64,000 bases of DNA from Hydra vulgaris (lineage: Eukaryota; Cnidaria; Hydrozoa; Anthoathecata; Hydridae): positions 69,891,001 through 69,955,000 of the forward strand of contig NC_088922.1 of assembly GCF_038396675.1 (NCBI RefSeq), in the 5' to 3' direction. The notes under the pieces are model-generated. The model worked only from the letters and a program-made list of their open reading frames with translations, did no database searches and was not told the origin of the DNA. A program made the position numbers and the translations under genes. This document shows, one piece after another, positions 62,139-64,000 of this stretch. Numbering within the stretch: position 1 is the first letter of the stretch; every line of letters starts with the position of its first letter.

Positions 62139-64000
62139 TTAGTTTAGTGTAAGTTCATATAATTGTTTATATTTAAAACGAATTTTTTTAGTAAGATTTT
62201 CAAACAATTTATCTAATTTTGTAATTATGGCATTTTTGGATATCAGTTTATTATAGAGATAGGGACCGCGATATGAAATTGTGAAACGCGATAGTTTTGT
62301 TTTTCTAAACGGTATATAAAAGTTTCCTACTTCTCGAGTGTCATATCTATTTCTATTGCTTTTAAAGAAATCATTTGAGAAATGTGATGAAACAAGCCCG
62401 AGTTTATATTTCAGCATAAACAATAAGTTTTGATAAATGTTTATTCTATAGATGTTTAGTGCATTAAGGAGTTTTAACAAAGGTTCAGCATGAGTGAATT
62501 TGTCTTTTTTATAGACAATTCTAACGGCATGTTTTTGACGTGATTTCAAATTGGATTTATTGGTACTTGCCCATGCTATATTACCATATGTATAATAGGT
62601 CTGTATAAATGAGAAATAAAGATGTTTTAGATTTTCTTGGGATAACATTGGTCTAGCTTTGTATAGCACGCCAATGTTTTTGGTTATTTTAGTATTTAAA
62701 TAGTCAATGTGTGCTTTCCATGAAATATTTTCGTCAATTAGTAAACCGAGAAATTTAGTTATTGAGGTTCTTTCAATATTTTTGTTTTCTATTTTTAGCA
62801 ATGGTAATATATTAGGTATTTTTTTTCTTTCTTGGTTGGGATGGAATAAAATGTAATTGGTTTTTTCTGTGATTAAAGAGAATTTATTAGATTTTAGCCA
62901 GATATTAAGTTTTTCAAGTTCGATATTCGTTGTTTCAAAGAGTTCTTCAATAGACTGAGATGAATAAAATAAATTAGTATCATCTGCAAACATTATTACA
63001 TCAAGTTTGTTTAAGACTTTCGGAAGATCGTTAATGTATATTAAGAACAATAAGGGAGCTAGAATGGAACCTTGGGGAACGCCACATTTAATCTTAAGCA
63101 ATTTTGAACAGATATTTTCATCAGTATTAACACATTGCTGTCTGTTTAGCAAAAAAATTTTAAACCAGAGTAATGCAACATTTTTTACGCCATATTTTTC
63201 CAATTTTTTGAGCAGGATAGCATGATCAACAGTATCGAATGCTTTCGATACATCTATAAAGATTCCTAAAACAAATTCTTTATTAACAAATGAGTAGTTG
63301 ATGCTATTTACAAGATCTACGATTGCATGTTCGGTTACATGTTGCTTTTGAAAGCCGAATTGTTTTGTATTTAAGATGTTGTTTGTTATATATTGGTATA
63401 ATTTATTATAAATTATTCGTTCGAGGAGTTTTGAGAATACAGGAAGAATTGAGATTGGTCTATAATTGTTTAGTAAGTATGGTTCTCCAGTTTTATATAT
63501 TGGTACAATTTTTGCAATTTTCAATTTCTCTGGAACGGTTCCTGTTGTAATTGAAGATTTAAATATTTCGAAGAGGGGTTTCTTTATTATCGGAAAGATA
63601 CTCATTACAATATTGCTACAAGTTTCATCAATTCCTGGTGCTCTGTTGATTTTTAAAGAGTTTTTTGCATTTTCGAGTTCTTCATAGCTTAATCCGTTAA
63701 AAGTTAGTTCGCTATTTATATCAGTAAAATAATTTTCAAAGGAGTTATTTGCGGTTTGAATTTTAGACGCCATGTTAGGGCCAATATTTGCGAAGAAATT
63801 GTTGAATTGTTCGGCAATAGAGTTCTTATCGTTGTGTTCTATTTCATTTATAATAATTCTATCTGGTAAGCTGTTTGTTTTTATATACTTTTTTCCGATT
63901 ATTTCTTTCATGATGTTCCGTGTTTTTTTGGTATCTCCATTTGTTTTTTGAAATAATTTAGAATAATAAACTTTTTTAGAATGTTTACTGATTTTTTCGA
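62139..64000 (-). CDS. LINE-E reverse transcriptase (non-LTR, CR1/jockey-type), open to the window edge
   Basis: A - strand frame of 620 codons without a stop, still open at the right edge, so the N-terminal endonuclease part lies outside. The internal ATG at 63911 is not the true start. Motifs in order: linker (GDTKKTRNIMKEIIGKK), SLKINRAPGIDETCSN, KLKIAKIVPIYKTGEPYLLN, NYRPISILPVFSKLLERIIY, LGIFIDVSKAFDTVDHAILL, CGVPQGSILAPLLFLIYIND, the catalytic VIMFADDTNLFYSS, FLGLLIDENISWKAHIDYL, and a C-terminal RGPYLYNKLI. It copies element RNA into DNA at the target site. It resembles LINE-D but is clearly diverged. Intact catalytic aspartates and the absence of breaks make it the youngest-looking LINE in the window. 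It ends TAA-side at 62139. Confidence 0.93.
   Translation of the reverse strand, partial: EKISKHSKKVYYSKLFQKTNGDTKKTRNIMKEIIGKKYIKTNSLPDRIIINEIEHNDKNSIAEQFNNFFANIGPNMASKIQTANNSFENYFTDINSELTFNGLSYEELENAKNSLKINRAPGIDETCSNIVMSIFPIIKKPLFEIFKSSITTGTVPEKLKIAKIVPIYKTGEPYLLNNYRPISILPVFSKLLERIIYNKLYQYITNNILNTKQFGFQKQHVTEHAIVDLVNSINYSFVNKEFVLGIFIDVSKAFDTVDHAILLKKLEKYGVKNVALLWFKIFLLNRQQCVNTDENICSKLLKIKCGVPQGSILAPLLFLIYINDLPKVLNKLDVIMFADDTNLFYSSQSIEELFETTNIELEKLNIWLKSNKFSLITEKTNYILFHPNQERKKIPNILPLLKIENKNIERTSITKFLGLLIDENISWKAHIDYLNTKITKNIGVLYKARPMLSQENLKHLYFSFIQTYYTYGNIAWASTNKSNLKSRQKHAVRIVYKKDKFTHAEPLLKLLNALNIYRINIYQNLLFMLKYKLGLVSSHFSNDFFKSNRNRYDTREVGNFYIPFRKTKLSRFTISYRGPYLYNKLISKNAIITKLDKLFENLTKKIRFKYKQLYELTLN

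Noticed and set aside
63007..63687. + strand frames of 72-75 codons
   Set aside because: Antisense shadows of the LINE-E reverse transcriptase.

Overview
The window is eukaryotic nuclear DNA: strongly AT-rich, with spliced introns, long (TA)n arrays, poly-A-tailed non-LTR retrotransposons, hAT elements and many MITEs. This combination, together with an RCC2 orthologue and the types of LINE and hAT proteins seen, points to a cnidarian, most likely Hydra. That is an inference from composition and protein families; nothing in the window names the species. No rRNA, tRNA, CRISPR array or bacterial-style operon was recognised.

Two host genes are supported. On the + strand at the left edge is an RCC2 (TD-60) homologue whose coding sequence (1345..2790) lies in one exon, with a candidate 5'UTR exon ending at 128. 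On the - strand from about 23.8 kb to 11.6 kb is a five-exon gene for a long, low-complexity, coiled-coil-headed protein resembling the centrosomal/ciliary CEP126 (KIAA1377) family. All four intron phases agree. Its introns carry a 1.8 kb giant inverted repeat (14867..16652), a 2.9 kb decayed DNA transposon with about 300 bp terminal inverted repeats (17215..20145), minisatellites and (TA)n arrays.

From about 26 kb to the right edge the window is a stack of mobile elements. A decayed - strand LINE (26400..28700) is split by a foldback MITE whose sister copy sits at 5.1 kb. Gypsy-integrase-like and hAT-like remnants follow (about 30.0..30.7 kb). A second - strand LINE (40340 down to 32640) is split by a 5.7 kb hAT element (34031..39760). 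That hAT has 15 bp TIRs and an 8 bp target duplication, removal of one target copy restores the LINE codons, and a third LINE family (+ strand) is nested inside it. Further right are a Gypsy-like gag/protease remnant (40.8..42.35 kb), a TIR element containing a MITE, a foldback and a second copy of the third LINE family (42640..45040), an almost complete + strand LINE (46.06..49.42 kb), a palindromic MITE (53.66..54.07 kb), a Tc1/mariner-type transposase remnant (56.53..57.6 kb), and a - strand LINE open reading frame running intact off the right edge (62139..64000).

The most interesting pattern is a recurrent mutational one. Short, near-perfect hairpins (arms about 15-34 bp, spacers of 1-14 bp) lie inside recognisable but decayed coding sequences, as if a segment had been copied back on itself and the original reading then resumed. 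This fits template-switch (snap-back) mutation. Mobile-element ends also repeatedly coincide with (TA)n or (CA)n arrays.
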